Below are positions 47,638-56,874 of a stretch of DNA of 64,000 bases, one piece after another. The DNA comes from an uncultured Desulfobacteraceae bacterium. Lineage in GTDB: Bacteria > Desulfobacterota > Desulfobacteria > Desulfobacterales > UBA5852. Location: the NCBI GenBank assembly GCA_913060875.1, contig CAJXSL010000005.1:1-64000 (forward strand). The letters are read 5' to 3'. The first letter of the stretch is position 1. The number at the start of each line of letters is the position of its first letter. Position numbers and translations under genes: made by a program. The notes beneath the pieces were generated by a model. That model made no database searches. It was not told where the DNA came from and saw only the letters and a program-made list of their open reading frames with translations.

Positions 47638-48477
47638 TCATCTTCCGGAGGAATCGTCAGACAAAGCGGCATTCAGGCTCCCCTGGCGATAGCCCTCCAT
47701 ATCGAGCGCCACATAACGGAAACCAATGGATTGCAACCCCTCGACCAGTCGGCGCCGATGGTGATCGGCAAGGGCCCGCGCCATATCGTCGGGACCCGCC
47801 AGCTCGATGCGGGCCACGTCCCCATGGCATCGGACACGCCCGCCCAGGAAACCCATGTCGGCCACAAGATTCTCGGCCGCTTCCACCCGGGCCAGCAGCA
47901 ACGGGCTGAGTTCGGTGCCATAGGGGATGCGGGACGCCAGGCAGGCCATGGCCGGCCGGTTCCAGTTTGGCAGGCCCCGCTCCCTGGCCAGCAGGCGTAT
48001 TTCGGCCTTGGTCAGCCGGGCATCCGCCAGCGGGGCAAGAATTTCCATTTCCGAGGCGGCACGCAATCCGGGCCGGTAGTCGTCGAAATCATCCATGTTG
48101 ACACCGTGGGCCATACGGTCGATCCCCATCGCGACAGCCTCGGACATGAGGCGGCTGAAGATCATCTTTTTGCAGATGTAGCAGCGATCGCGGGTATTGG
48201 CCCGAAAATCGGGATCGTCCATTTCGTCCGTTCGAATGATGCGCTGGCGAACGTTCAGGCGGCCGGCAATTGCCACCGCCGCCTGGATTTCCCGGGACGG
48301 GTGCAGAACGGAATCCGCCGTCAGGGCAACGACCCGCTGGCCCAGCACGTCGACGGCGGCGGCCAGCAGAAGGGAACTGTCCACCCCTCCGGAAAAGGCC
48401 ACCGCCAGGGCCGGAAGCCCTCCCAACTGGCGTTTTAACTGGTCATACTTATCTGATATTGCTTGATTAATTCCCAT
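47638..48477 (-). CDS. larE: ATP-dependent sacrificial sulfur transferase LarE
   Basis: A 279-residue PP-loop enzyme that adds sulfur during synthesis of the nickel-pincer nucleotide cofactor of lactate racemase-type enzymes. The PP-loop is SGGVDS (residues 29-34). Cysteines are at 99 and 102 (DRCYICKK) and 179 (MACLASRIPYGT, the position of the sacrificial Cys176 of L. plantarum LarE). Three such cysteines mark the LarE subgroup proposed to use a [4Fe-4S] cluster as a renewable sulfur carrier. larA, larB and larC are not in the window. It converges on the SLC13 gene. Confidence 0.9.
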   Translation of the reverse strand: MGINQAISDKYDQLKRQLGGLPALAVAFSGGVDSSLLLAAAVDVLGQRVVALTADSVLHPSREIQAAVAIAGRLNVRQRIIRTDEMDDPDFRANTRDRCYICKKMIFSRLMSEAVAMGIDRMAHGVNMDDFDDYRPGLRAASEMEILAPLADARLTKAEIRLLARERGLPNWNRPAMACLASRIPYGTELSPLLLARVEAAENLVADMGFLGGRVRCHGDVARIELAGPDDMARALADHHRRRLVEGLQSIGFRYVALDMEGYRQGSLNAALSDDSSGR

Positions 48478-48654
48478 TGAAGCTTTTCCCCTGCAAAGAC
48501 GGCGGATTTTACCCGAACCGCGCTGTGACCATAGCGGATTTTGCTTTTTCCGGCAAATTAATCATTGCCAATTCAGGATCAAATCTTGTATGGAACATAG
48601 TTTAATAAGCCTTCCTTTTTCTGGCTGCATCACGGATGGGCCTGCACTATTGAT

Positions 48655-48799
48655 GGTCTCGTAAAAAGTCAAATTTGGGACGGTTTCGTAAAACGTTCGA
48701 GATCAAGGCTTGCGAATCCCGAGGAATGAGGCGTACTTAGCGTACGCCGCAGTGACGAGGGTTGAAGCGTAACGCCGATATCGGACTTTTTACGAGACC
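48655..48799 (+). repeat. Structured intergenic repeat family A, copy 4
   Basis: Perfect 16-bp arms GGTCTCGTAAAAAGTC (48655-48670) and complement (48784-48799) enclose the family core, with GGCGTAC-ttag-CGTACGCC and ending AACGCCGATATCGG. A second left-arm-like segment, GACGGTTTCGTAAAACG, sits inside near 48680, suggesting one element nested within another. It lies in the 513-base gap between larE and the H1-like gene; the remainder of that gap (48800-48970) shows nothing recognisable. Confidence 0.85.
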
Positions 48800-48990
48800 G
48801 TCAATATTGCGTCAAAATCAAAGCGGGGCTGGCCACATGCCGCTACGCATGTGGACGCATGCCAAGCGAGCCGGGGATGAGACAGAATCAATTCTGCTAA
48901 CCACCCCCCGGCATACGCAACCGTGATCGTTGGAACAACACGGAACTCGTTTTCTTACGGCGGCATCAACAATTATTAAGAGGGGTTTCT

Positions 48991-50529
48991 ATGGGAAAAG
49001 ACAGCTTACTCGAATCCACTTCCAAGAAAAAAGCGGCGGCTAAAGCGGACAAAGAGAAGCCGGCCAAAAAGAAAACGGCTGCGAAAAAAACCACCAGCAA
49101 AAAAGCCTCGGCCAAAAAAACCACGGCGGCCAAGAAGACGACCGCGACCAAAACGAAAAAAGCCACCGCCGCCAAGAAAACCACGGCCAAAAAAGCAGCA
49201 ACGCCATCCAAAGCCGCCACTGCCAAAAAAGCGGCTCCCGCCAAAGCCAAGAAGACGGCTAAAAAGGCTCCGGCCAAAAAGAAACCGGTTGCCAAGAAGC
49301 TGACCCGTAAAGAGCTGCTCTGGAAAAAAATTGAAACCTACCCGGTGACCGACGTTTATAAGCCACCGGCGGTTACCCGCAAGGGCTCCGATTATGAAGC
49401 CCCGTCTTTTTTCGCCGGCATGAGCGATGCGGAGGCCAAGATAGCCAAAGAATCCCTGCAACGCAAATTCGACTGGGCCGAAATAAAGGCGGCCGGCGAG
49501 AAATACGCGGCTGAACTTGCCGCCGAGGCTGAAGCGGAAGCCAAGCGGAAAGCCGATGAAGAGGCCAAACGCAAGGCCGAAGAGGAAGCCAAACGCAAGG
49601 CCGAAGAGGAAGCCAAGCGCAAGGCCGAGGAAGAGGCCAAACGCAAGGCCGAAGAGGAAGCCAAGCGCAAGGCCGAGGAGGACGCCAAGCGCAAGGCCGA
49701 GGAAGACGCCAAGCGCAAGGCCGAAGAGGAAGCCAAGCGCAAGGCCGAAGAGGAAGCCAAGCGGAAAGCCGAGGAAGAAGCCAAACGCAAAGCCGCCGAA
49801 CAAATGCCGCCGCCACCGGCGGAAACGGAAGCCGGCATGGGCAGCGGCTTCAACCCCATCAAAATCGGAATTGTCGGCTTTTGTGCCATCATCCTGCTGT
49901 TGGTTTTTTCCAGCTATACCAACACCAAGAAATATTATATCGAAGATAAAGACGGCGCTGTGGAAATCTGGCGCGGCACATTTACCCCCATGGGGAAGAC
50001 CCGCCTGATGATCATGCCGGGCATCCAGATGCCCGCCGAGCAGAAAGACGTCTATGGCTGGCAGGATGCCTATCGGCTGATGTACCAGTATTACATCGAA
50101 AAAGCCGATGCCATCCTGGAGGTGCCGGGTGTACCCGATACGGCCGGTTTGACCGCCAACCTGGAAAAAGCCATCGCCTATGCGCCCGATCGTGAGCTGC
50201 GCGATGCGGCCCGCGCCCGCATGATGGGCATCCGCATGCAGACCCTGGTCCACAAAGCCCAGGCCGCCCTTAACCGCGGAACCATTGAAAGTGCTATGGC
50301 CGCCATCGGATTCCTCAAGGAAGCCGCCCAATATGACTTGAGTGCCGCGGAAACCGAAATGGTCCAGCGCAAAATCGAAGAAGCCGAAGCCATTTTGGCT
50401 GATCGCGAGCAGGCCAAGGCCGAAGCGGAAAGGGCCGCGGCCGAACAGGCGGCGTTGGATGCAGAAGCCCAAAAACTCCAGGAAGCTTCCGAGAATCCGG
50501 CCCCGGCCGTTGAAGAGGAAAGCCACTGA
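48991..50529 (+). CDS. Histone H1-like tail fused to a charged single alpha helix and a membrane-anchored domain
   Basis: A 512-residue protein of unusual architecture. Residues ~12-105 are almost entirely Lys, Ala, Thr and Pro (AKKTTAAKKTTATKTKK and similar), like bacterial histone-H1 tails. A short ordered part follows (ELLWKKIETYPVTDVYKPP). Eleven 8-residue repeats of EAKRKAEE (49537-49800) then form a predicted single alpha helix of ~88 residues. A Pro-rich hinge and one transmembrane helix (IGIVGFCAIILLLVFSSY) come next. A C-terminal domain of ~200 residues contains TPR-like helices and a second charged coil. The positive-inside rule puts the K-rich tail in the cytosol, where it could touch DNA or polyphosphate. 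AGAGGGG precedes the ATG. Function is not known. Confidence 0.85.
   Translation: MGKDSLLESTSKKKAAAKADKEKPAKKKTAAKKTTSKKASAKKTTAAKKTTATKTKKATAAKKTTAKKAATPSKAATAKKAAPAKAKKTAKKAPAKKKPVAKKLTRKELLWKKIETYPVTDVYKPPAVTRKGSDYEAPSFFAGMSDAEAKIAKESLQRKFDWAEIKAAGEKYAAELAAEAEAEAKRKADEEAKRKAEEEAKRKAEEEAKRKAEEEAKRKAEEEAKRKAEEDAKRKAEEDAKRKAEEEAKRKAEEEAKRKAEEEAKRKAAEQMPPPPAETEAGMGSGFNPIKIGIVGFCAIILLLVFSSYTNTKKYYIEDKDGAVEIWRGTFTPMGKTRLMIMPGIQMPAEQKDVYGWQDAYRLMYQYYIEKADAILEVPGVPDTAGLTANLEKAIAYAPDRELRDAARARMMGIRMQTLVHKAQAALNRGTIESAMAAIGFLKEAAQYDLSAAETEMVQRKIEEAEAILADREQAKAEAERAAAEQAALDAEAQKLQEASENPAPAVEEESH
49537..49800 (+). repeat. Eleven 24-bp tandem repeats inside the H1-like gene
   Basis: Eleven consecutive 24-base units encode (E/D)AKRKA(E/D/A)E, e.g. 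GAAGCCAAGCGCAAGGCCGA followed by a Glu codon. Units differ mainly in third-position bases and in Glu/Asp swaps, so selection on the helix is likely. Copy number is expected to vary between strains. Confidence 0.95.
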
Positions 50530-50627
50530 GGGTAACCATCGAAGAAAACGGATCCCCAAAGCGGGTGGCGGTGTGAACCGCCCCCGCTTTTTTGGTGAAT
50601 TGCCGCTCCCGGAAAAAGGAGGCGCTT

Positions 50628-51287
50628 TTGTCAGCCCACATGCAGTCCCCGGTCACCCTGATCATCATCCGCCATGGCGAAACCGTCTGGAATCATGAAA
50701 TGCGCTTTCAGGGACACGGCGACAGTCCTTTGACCGCCTTCGGAAGGTCCCAGGCCCACGCCGTGGGGCAGCGCCTGCAGCGCATGGCCATCGACCAGCT
50801 GATCAGCAGCGATTTGGGGCGGGCCCGTGAAACAGCGGACATTATCGCCGGTTATACGGGCCAAACCATCCAATGGGATGCGCGTCTCAGAGAACGGCAC
50901 TATGGTGTTCTCGAAGGGTTGAACGCCAGGGAAATCCAAGCGGAATACCCCGAGGTCTACCGCCAGTTGATTACCGAAGATCCCGATTTTGAAATTCCAG
51001 GGGGCGAATCCCACCGCCAGCACTATGCCAAAAACCGGGCCGTCATTGAGGAATGGACCCAGGTAGCGCCTGGAACCACTGCCGCCCTCGTGGCCCACGG
51101 GGGTGTCCTGGAAAATATCTTCCGCTACGTGACCGGCCTCGACCTGGACCGCCCCCGTTCCGTTCTGCCGGCCAACGCCAGCCTCAGCATCATCCAGCAC
51201 GGCATGTTTTACGGCTCGACCCGCTGGATCATCAAAACCTGGGGGGATGCCGCCCATCTGGAGTTGCTCGAGCAGCAAGGCAATTGA
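50628..51287 (+). CDS. Histidine phosphatase superfamily protein (phosphoglycerate-mutase-like)
   Basis: A 219-residue protein from the chosen TTG start. The catalytic RHG motif is in IIIRHGETVWNHEMRFQGHGD. SSDLGRARETADIIA, LRERHYGVLEGL (the phosphate-pocket Glu) and the second catalytic His in ALVAHGGVLENIFR all follow. The family includes GpmB-like phosphatases, CobC-like alpha-ribazole phosphatase and others, and the sequence does not select one. AAGGAGG lies five bases before TTG 50628; an ATG four codons on (50640) is the alternative. It follows the H1-like gene by 98 bases. Confidence 0.85.
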   Translation: MSAHMQSPVTLIIIRHGETVWNHEMRFQGHGDSPLTAFGRSQAHAVGQRLQRMAIDQLISSDLGRARETADIIAGYTGQTIQWDARLRERHYGVLEGLNAREIQAEYPEVYRQLITEDPDFEIPGGESHRQHYAKNRAVIEEWTQVAPGTTAALVAHGGVLENIFRYVTGLDLDRPRSVLPANASLSIIQHGMFYGSTRWIIKTWGDAAHLELLEQQGN

Positions 51288-51553
51288 TTTTCGCCGCAAA
51301 AGCCTCCCTTTCGACACCATCCCCTTCCACCCAAGCCATCTTGAATGGATTAAAGGCATATACCCAAACGACCGATAAAACGGGATATCGGCAACATTTC
51401 CCTGGTTGACGTTGGTGGCTGCAACGTGTATTCGAACATGGACGTACCTGTATTCCTGACCGCACTGGCGTGTATTTCCCGGTCGAACTGCGGCGGCACA
51501 CCGATGGATCACCCATCCCTCCAAAGACGACGATATGGATCGACGTGACCGCT

Positions 51554-53776
51554 ATGAAACCGAGTTATGAAGAACTTGAAGCACGCGTCGCTGAGTTGGA
51601 ACACGAACTCGGGCACCGTCATCCTTCGGCCGCCGGATCAAGAGGTGACACGGCTGGCATTGTTCCGCAAACCAACCAAATCCACTCTAACGATCTGACC
51701 TTTCTGTCGGCCGCAACAACAGACTTTTTTAACACCGCTCAGGATCAGAATCTTTTCCGCGTCATCGGCCGCCGTCTCCAGGCAATTACCGGCGATGCTA
51801 TTGTGGCCATCAATTCCTACAATCATCGAACCAACCTGTTTCAGGCCGAATTCGTGGAGGGCATCGGCCGATACGCCGACAAAGTTTTACGTCTCTTGAA
51901 CCGGGATCCGGTCGGCATGACGGTGGAATTGAACGATCCTCGGGCCATCGAAGCCCTCCGGACCGGCAAAATGGAAGTGGGCCCCAGGGATATCTATGAA
52001 CTTTGTTTTGGCGCCATCCCCCGCAGTGTCTGCCACGCCATCGAAAAGCTGTTGAACATCGGTCCCATCTATGTACTGGGATTCGTCTACCGGGAACGGC
52101 TTTTCGGCGATGTCATCATCATAACCCGCCGGGGCAGGAACGAACAAAAAATTGCCGCCAACAAGCTGTTGATCGAAACCTTTACGCTCCAGGCGGCCAT
52201 CGCTCTGCAGCGGAAGCAGTTCGAAGATGCGCTCCGGGAAAGCGAAGCCAAGTACAAAAATATTGTCCAGTACGCCCCCGCCGGTATCTATGAGTTCGAT
52301 ATCCCCGCCATGCGGTTTACCAGCGTCAACGACGTCATGTGCCAATACACGGGCTACAGCCAAAGCGAATTTCTTGACCTGGATCCCTTCACCATCTTAA
52401 GTGAAAACAGTAAAAAGATCTTAACCCAAAACATCGAACGTGTTTTTAAAAACCAGCTCCCGGAAATCGCCATCGAAGTCAAGATCACGGGAAAGAACAG
52501 TCAAGAGATCCGGGTTTTAACTAACGCGAAAATTTTTTATGAAAATGATGTTCCCGTGCGGGCCATGGTGGTGGCCCACGACCTGACGGAGATCCGTCGG
52601 GCCGAACAAGAACGCCGCGACCTGGAGATTCAATTGCAGAATGCCAGGAAGCTGGAATCCCTGGGCACGCTGGCAGGCGGCGTGGCCCATGATCTCAACA
52701 ATATCCTGAGCGGCATCGTCAGTTATCCGGACCTGCTGCTGCTGGATATCGAAGATGACAGTCCCCTGCGGGAGCCCCTCCTGGCCATAAAAAAATCCGG
52801 AGAACGGGCGGCCGAGATCGTTCAGGACCTTCTGACCCTGGCCCGCCGGAACGTGGCCGTCAAAAAAACGGTCAGCCTTAACCAGATCATTAAAGATTTC
52901 ATCCTCTCGCCGGAGTATCACCAAATTATCGGAGACCGTTCCGATCTCACCCTTGAAATGAAGCTGTCGGACGATCTGCTGAATATTGCCGGCTCCGGTA
53001 CGCACCTATCCAAAACGGTCATGAATCTGGTGGCCAACGCCGTTGACGCCATGCCGGCCGGCGGCAACCTCACCGTGGCCTCTCGGAACTGCTATTTCGA
53101 CCAACCCTACAAGGGCTTCGAACGGATTCCCCAGGGCGAATACGCCGCCATCGACATTTCGGACGGCGGTATCGGCATGCCGATGTCGGATCTGGAGAAA
53201 ATCTTCGATCCGTTCTATACCAAAAAAGTCCTGGGGCGAAGCGGCACGGGGCTGGGCATGGCGGTGGTATGGGGAACGATCAAGGACCATGAGGGGTTTA
53301 TCGATATCATCACGGCGGAGGGATCCGGCACAACGTTCAAGCTGTATTTCCCGGTTTCACGTGAGGAAATTGACGCCTCGCCCACCGTCTATATCGACGA
53401 ATATCTGGCCCGGGGCGAATCCATTCTGATCGTCGACGATGCCCGCGAGCAACGCGATCTGGCAAGCCGGATGATGCAACGCCTGGGGTATGACATCACC
53501 ACCGCGGCCAGCGGTAAAGAGGCCCTGGCGTTGATCCGGGAAAAATCCTTCGATATCCTGATCCTCGACATGGTCATGCCGCCGGGGATGGACGGTCTGG
53601 AAACCTACCGGCAGATCCGGGAACTGGTCCCGGATCAAAAGGCCGTCATTGCCAGCGGATACGCCGCCACCGACCGGGTCCAGGAAGCCCAGCGCATCGG
53701 TGCCGGGGCCTATGTCCGAAAGCCCTTCACCCTCGAGAAAATAGGTCTGGCCGTACGCGGTGAGTTGAACAAATAA
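51554..53776 (+). CDS. GAF-PAS hybrid histidine kinase with receiver domain
   Basis: A 740-residue cytosolic sensor kinase starting with the coiled coil KPSYEELEARVAELEHEL. It continues with a GAF-like sensor (residues ~50-225) and a PAS/PAC unit (~235-350, YEFDIPAMRFTSVNDVMCQY). A HisKA with His379 (GGVAHDLNNILSGI) and an HATPase follow (LVANAVDAMPAG, ISDGGIGM, RSGTGLGMAVVWGTI), then a REC domain with Asp672 (LILDMVMPPGMDG). No transmembrane helix is seen. The start ATG has no clear ribosome-binding site, but the YEELE opening is typical of this kinase group. It resembles the kinase at 12520 in the catalytic half. Confidence 0.92.
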   Translation: MKPSYEELEARVAELEHELGHRHPSAAGSRGDTAGIVPQTNQIHSNDLTFLSAATTDFFNTAQDQNLFRVIGRRLQAITGDAIVAINSYNHRTNLFQAEFVEGIGRYADKVLRLLNRDPVGMTVELNDPRAIEALRTGKMEVGPRDIYELCFGAIPRSVCHAIEKLLNIGPIYVLGFVYRERLFGDVIIITRRGRNEQKIAANKLLIETFTLQAAIALQRKQFEDALRESEAKYKNIVQYAPAGIYEFDIPAMRFTSVNDVMCQYTGYSQSEFLDLDPFTILSENSKKILTQNIERVFKNQLPEIAIEVKITGKNSQEIRVLTNAKIFYENDVPVRAMVVAHDLTEIRRAEQERRDLEIQLQNARKLESLGTLAGGVAHDLNNILSGIVSYPDLLLLDIEDDSPLREPLLAIKKSGERAAEIVQDLLTLARRNVAVKKTVSLNQIIKDFILSPEYHQIIGDRSDLTLEMKLSDDLLNIAGSGTHLSKTVMNLVANAVDAMPAGGNLTVASRNCYFDQPYKGFERIPQGEYAAIDISDGGIGMPMSDLEKIFDPFYTKKVLGRSGTGLGMAVVWGTIKDHEGFIDIITAEGSGTTFKLYFPVSREEIDASPTVYIDEYLARGESILIVDDAREQRDLASRMMQRLGYDITTAASGKEALALIREKSFDILILDMVMPPGMDGLETYRQIRELVPDQKAVIASGYAATDRVQEAQRIGAGAYVRKPFTLEKIGLAVRGELNK

Positions 53777-53831
53777 CCGGCCCCTATTGGGGTACGGTCT
53801 TTTTTACACCCCTCCAGCCACGCCGTTTTTT

Positions 53832-54479
53832 TTAATTCATGGTTTTCAATGACACCAGTTCCAGCTGATCGGCTGAATTCTCGGCGCGATCCGACACGCT
53901 GGCGATGTTGTCCAGGCAGCGACGGAGATGGACCTTGTGCCCGTAGGACAGTTCCGAGGAAAAAATCAACTTGGTCAGATCCCATTCCAAGCTGTCGACT
54001 TTCGACTCCGCCATGCCAACTTCCCTGGCGTGTTGGCGGGACACTTCCACCGGGCATATGCCTTGGAGATAGCAAAGGACCGCATGTTTCAGCGGCGCAC
54101 CGATTCCCAGAGATGCCCTGACGATCTTCAAAAAGTGCGGTTTCAGTTCCGAAGGTACTTCCGGCCGCTGGTTCAAAAAGGTATCACAGCATTTTTCGGC
54201 GGCATTGGCCACGCGGTCCAGGCTTTCCACGAGCTTGTAAATATCCTCGCGCAACACGGGCATATAGGCACCGGAGTATAGCCGGTCCCGGACCTGGTGG
54301 CGGATCATATCCGCCTCGGATTCAAGGGCGTCGGTCTGCCGGGCCAGGGTCTTGGCCCGGGCAATATCGTCCTCGAGATAGGCCTGGAGGGTATCCATGG
54401 CGGTCTCGAGGCATGCTTCCATTTTGTCGACATGCTGTTCGATGAGATCGATGACTTCTTTTTCCTTTTTGAATAGCAT
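53832..54479 (-). CDS. DUF47 family PhoU-like protein
   Basis: A 215-residue helical protein of the DUF47/TIGR00153 family, PhoU-related and commonly paired with Pit-type phosphate transporters. The acidic metal-cluster-binding type motif ALESEADMIRHQVRDRL, LVESLDRVANAAEKC and the terminal RRCLDNIASVSDRAENSADQLEL are typical. It probably regulates or gates the transporter encoded divergently at 54689, which is inference from the usual pairing. GGAGATG precedes the ATG. Confidence 0.88.
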   Translation of the reverse strand: MLFKKEKEVIDLIEQHVDKMEACLETAMDTLQAYLEDDIARAKTLARQTDALESEADMIRHQVRDRLYSGAYMPVLREDIYKLVESLDRVANAAEKCCDTFLNQRPEVPSELKPHFLKIVRASLGIGAPLKHAVLCYLQGICPVEVSRQHAREVGMAESKVDSLEWDLTKLIFSSELSYGHKVHLRRCLDNIASVSDRAENSADQLELVSLKTMN

Positions 54480-54688
54480 CTTTCATCTCCCCCTGAATTC
54501 GGCACATTTGCCATCCTCCATCCTTATCATAGAGGTTGGACCGCAACAATAGGACCGCGGGGCACACCCGAAAAGCAATTGTAAGTTGCCCATGGATGTG
54601 CCATCTTTATTTATTCAGGCCATGGTGCGCGATGCGTTCCAAACCGCCTGGATCATGTACCCGGTAAGCAACTGCCCTGGAGGCCGCC

Positions 54689-55651
54689 ATCGAACCCGAG
54701 CTGTTGATCCTGCTGGCCGCCGGCGCATATGTCGGCTGGAATATCGGCGCCAACGATACGGCCAACTGCATCGGAACGACCGTAGGCGCCGGATTGCTGC
54801 CGTTCCGGCGCGCCGCCCTGATCGTGGGGATATTTGCCATTGCGGGTGCGATGCTTCAGGGCCAGCACGTTATGGACACCATCGGGAAAGGCATCGTACA
54901 CCGCGAGCTTGATTATATGGCCGTCGGCATCGCGTTGATCAGCGGAGGCGTTTTCGTAAGCCTGGCCACGTTCAAGCGCATCCCCACCTCCACCTCCCAG
55001 GCCATCGTAGGGGGGGTGGTCGGGATCGGACTGGCCGTGCATGCGCCCATCAACGCGGCCAAATTCTGGGCTATAGCCGGCAGTTGGATCGTCTGCCCGG
55101 TGTTGGTCATGGCCCTGGCCTATGGCCTTTCCAAGGTCGTAGGCATTATTCTCAACCGGATAGCCGCGAGCATCCTCATTGTCCAGCAGGTCATGGGATG
55201 GCTGGCCATCCTTTCGGGTTGCTACGTGGCCTATTCCATGGGGGCCAACAACGCCGGCAACGCCGTGGGCCCCATTGCCAGCCTGGGCGCCTTCCCGCCC
55301 TTGCTTCTCCTGGCACTGGGCGGCGGCGCCATCGCCGGCGGTGCCATCACTTATGGACGCAGAGTTGCGGAAACGGTGGGTAAAGGCATCACACCGCTGG
55401 ATGTGCGCGGGGCTTTTGTGGCGCAAACCGCTTCAGCCGCCGGCATGCACCTTTTTTCCATATGGGGCATACCCGTGTCGACCTCTTCGGCCATCGTGGG
55501 CGCCGTGGTCGGTGTCGGGCTTGTCAAAGGCGCCCGCACCATCCGGACAAAAACCATATGGGTCATTCTGGCCGGTTGGGTGCTGACCCCTGGCCTGGCC
55601 GCCCTCACATCGTTTTCCATCTACCATATGCTGTCCAGGATGATGTCATGA
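54689..55651 (+). CDS. PiT-family inorganic phosphate transporter, probable ATC start
   Basis: An inner-membrane phosphate carrier of about 321 residues with two PiT repeats: VGWNIGANDTANCIGTTVGAG and YSMGANNAGNAVGPIA. The two ends are joined by about nine hydrophobic helices, with VSTSSAIVGAVVGVGL near the C-terminus. In-frame stop TAA lies at 54665. After it there is no ATG, GTG or TTG until TTG 54704, which would remove part of the first helix and has no ribosome-binding site. A GGAGG at 54679-54683 lies five bases before ATC 54689, giving (M)EPELLILLAAG as in homologues. I therefore place the start at ATC, with TTG 54704 as the alternative. It is divergent from the DUF47 gene. Confidence 0.8.
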   Translation: MEPELLILLAAGAYVGWNIGANDTANCIGTTVGAGLLPFRRAALIVGIFAIAGAMLQGQHVMDTIGKGIVHRELDYMAVGIALISGGVFVSLATFKRIPTSTSQAIVGGVVGIGLAVHAPINAAKFWAIAGSWIVCPVLVMALAYGLSKVVGIILNRIAASILIVQQVMGWLAILSGCYVAYSMGANNAGNAVGPIASLGAFPPLLLLALGGGAIAGGAITYGRRVAETVGKGITPLDVRGAFVAQTASAAGMHLFSIWGIPVSTSSAIVGAVVGVGLVKGARTIRTKTIWVILAGWVLTPGLAALTSFSIYHMLSRMMS

Positions 55652-55828
55652 TTGGTGCATCACGATTTCCGCTTGGCATTTATAGGGCGTGGCAACCATG
55701 CCCGGCCGACCACCTGAGATGGATTTGACCCGCAATCGACACGGTAAAAAAGCCGGCGTGCATTGTCCCGGCATTTGCGCAAACCATGAAACATCATGGC
55801 AAACAGGATCTACCGAAAGGAGTCCATC

Positions 55829-56851
55829 ATGAAACGATTGGGTATGCTTTGTATCGTAATGTTCATTTTCCTTTCAGCAACCACCGTCCTGGCGGGGGGA
55901 CGCCTTGTCGTCTATTGCTCCAACGAGCCCTTTGCCTGCCAGGCCGTGGCCGACGCCTTTGCTGAAAAATACGACGTCAAGGTGCAGATGACACGCTCGG
56001 GGTCAGGCTCCACCTACGCGAAAATCCTGGCGGAAAAAGACAACCCCAAAGGGGATGTATGGTATGCCGGCACACTGGATCCCCACTCCCAGGCCGGCGT
56101 CAACGGCCTGCTGGAGCCCTATGAATCCCCCATGCTCGAGGAAATCGGCGCGGAATTCCGCAACCCCGCCACCAGCAAACAGCACCACAGTGCCGGCGTG
56201 TACGCGGGGGTGCTCGGCTACTCGGTGAATACGGATGTTCTCAAGGAAAAGAACCTTCCCATGCCACGGTCCTGGGAAGATCTGACCAAACCCGCGTACA
56301 AAGGCCTGGTCCAGGTGGCAAGCCCCCAAAGTTCCGGTACGGCCTATACGGTTCTGGCCACCATGGTACAGCTCAAAGGGGAAGAAGAGGCCTTCGAATA
56401 CCTGGCCAAGCTGCACCAGAACGTCAACCAGTACACCAAATCAGGTTCCGCCCCCGGTAAAGCCGCCGCCCGCGGTGAAACCATGATCGGTATCGGGTTC
56501 CTGCACGACCATGCGCTCCAGAAAGCCAACGGATTCCCATTGGAACTGGTCGTCCCCTCCGAAGGTACGGGTTATGAAATCGGCGGATTGAGCATCATCA
56601 AAGGCGCCCGCAACATGGAAAACGCCAAAAAATTTGTGGACTTCATGCTGAGCGCCGAAGGCCAGGAAGTGCCCCAACGGGTCAAGATGTTCCAGGTGCC
56701 GACCAACATCAACGCCAATGTCCCCAAAGAAGCCATTCGCCTTGATCAGGTCAAGCTCATCGACTATGACTTCGTTACATATGGATCGGAAAAGATGCGC
56801 TCCCATTTGATCGACCGGTGGGCCAAGGAGATCAAGCCGATTGAACGGTAA
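55829..56851 (+). CDS. Ferric-iron-type ABC transporter substrate-binding protein (FbpA/AfuA-like)
   Basis: A 340-residue periplasmic binding protein with a signal peptide (MLCIVMFIFLSATTVLAGG). The pattern LVVYCSNEPFACQAVADAF, DVWYAGTLDPHSQAG, ASPQSSGTAYTVLATMVQL, GIGFLHDHALQKANGFPLELV and GLSIIKGARNMENAKKFVDF is that of the FbpA/IdiA/phosphonate-type group. Ferric iron is the first guess; 2-aminoethylphosphonate or another oxyanion cannot be excluded. AAGGAG lies seven bases before the ATG at 55829. It is first in an operon with the permease (23 bases) and ATPase. Confidence 0.85.
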   Translation: MKRLGMLCIVMFIFLSATTVLAGGRLVVYCSNEPFACQAVADAFAEKYDVKVQMTRSGSGSTYAKILAEKDNPKGDVWYAGTLDPHSQAGVNGLLEPYESPMLEEIGAEFRNPATSKQHHSAGVYAGVLGYSVNTDVLKEKNLPMPRSWEDLTKPAYKGLVQVASPQSSGTAYTVLATMVQLKGEEEAFEYLAKLHQNVNQYTKSGSAPGKAAARGETMIGIGFLHDHALQKANGFPLELVVPSEGTGYEIGGLSIIKGARNMENAKKFVDFMLSAEGQEVPQRVKMFQVPTNINANVPKEAIRLDQVKLIDYDFVTYGSEKMRSHLIDRWAKEIKPIER

Positions 56852-56874
56852 CAACCCAGCATCTCAACTCATCA

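Noticed and set aside
49537-49800. Possible CRISPR-like array
   Set aside because: Units are contiguous 24-mers without spacers and encode an in-frame helix; no CRISPR array or cas gene was seen in the window.
49006-50559. 517-codon minus-strand ORF opposite the H1-like gene
   Set aside because: Low-complexity Gly/Phe/Leu translation produced by the 24-bp repeats; no start signal.
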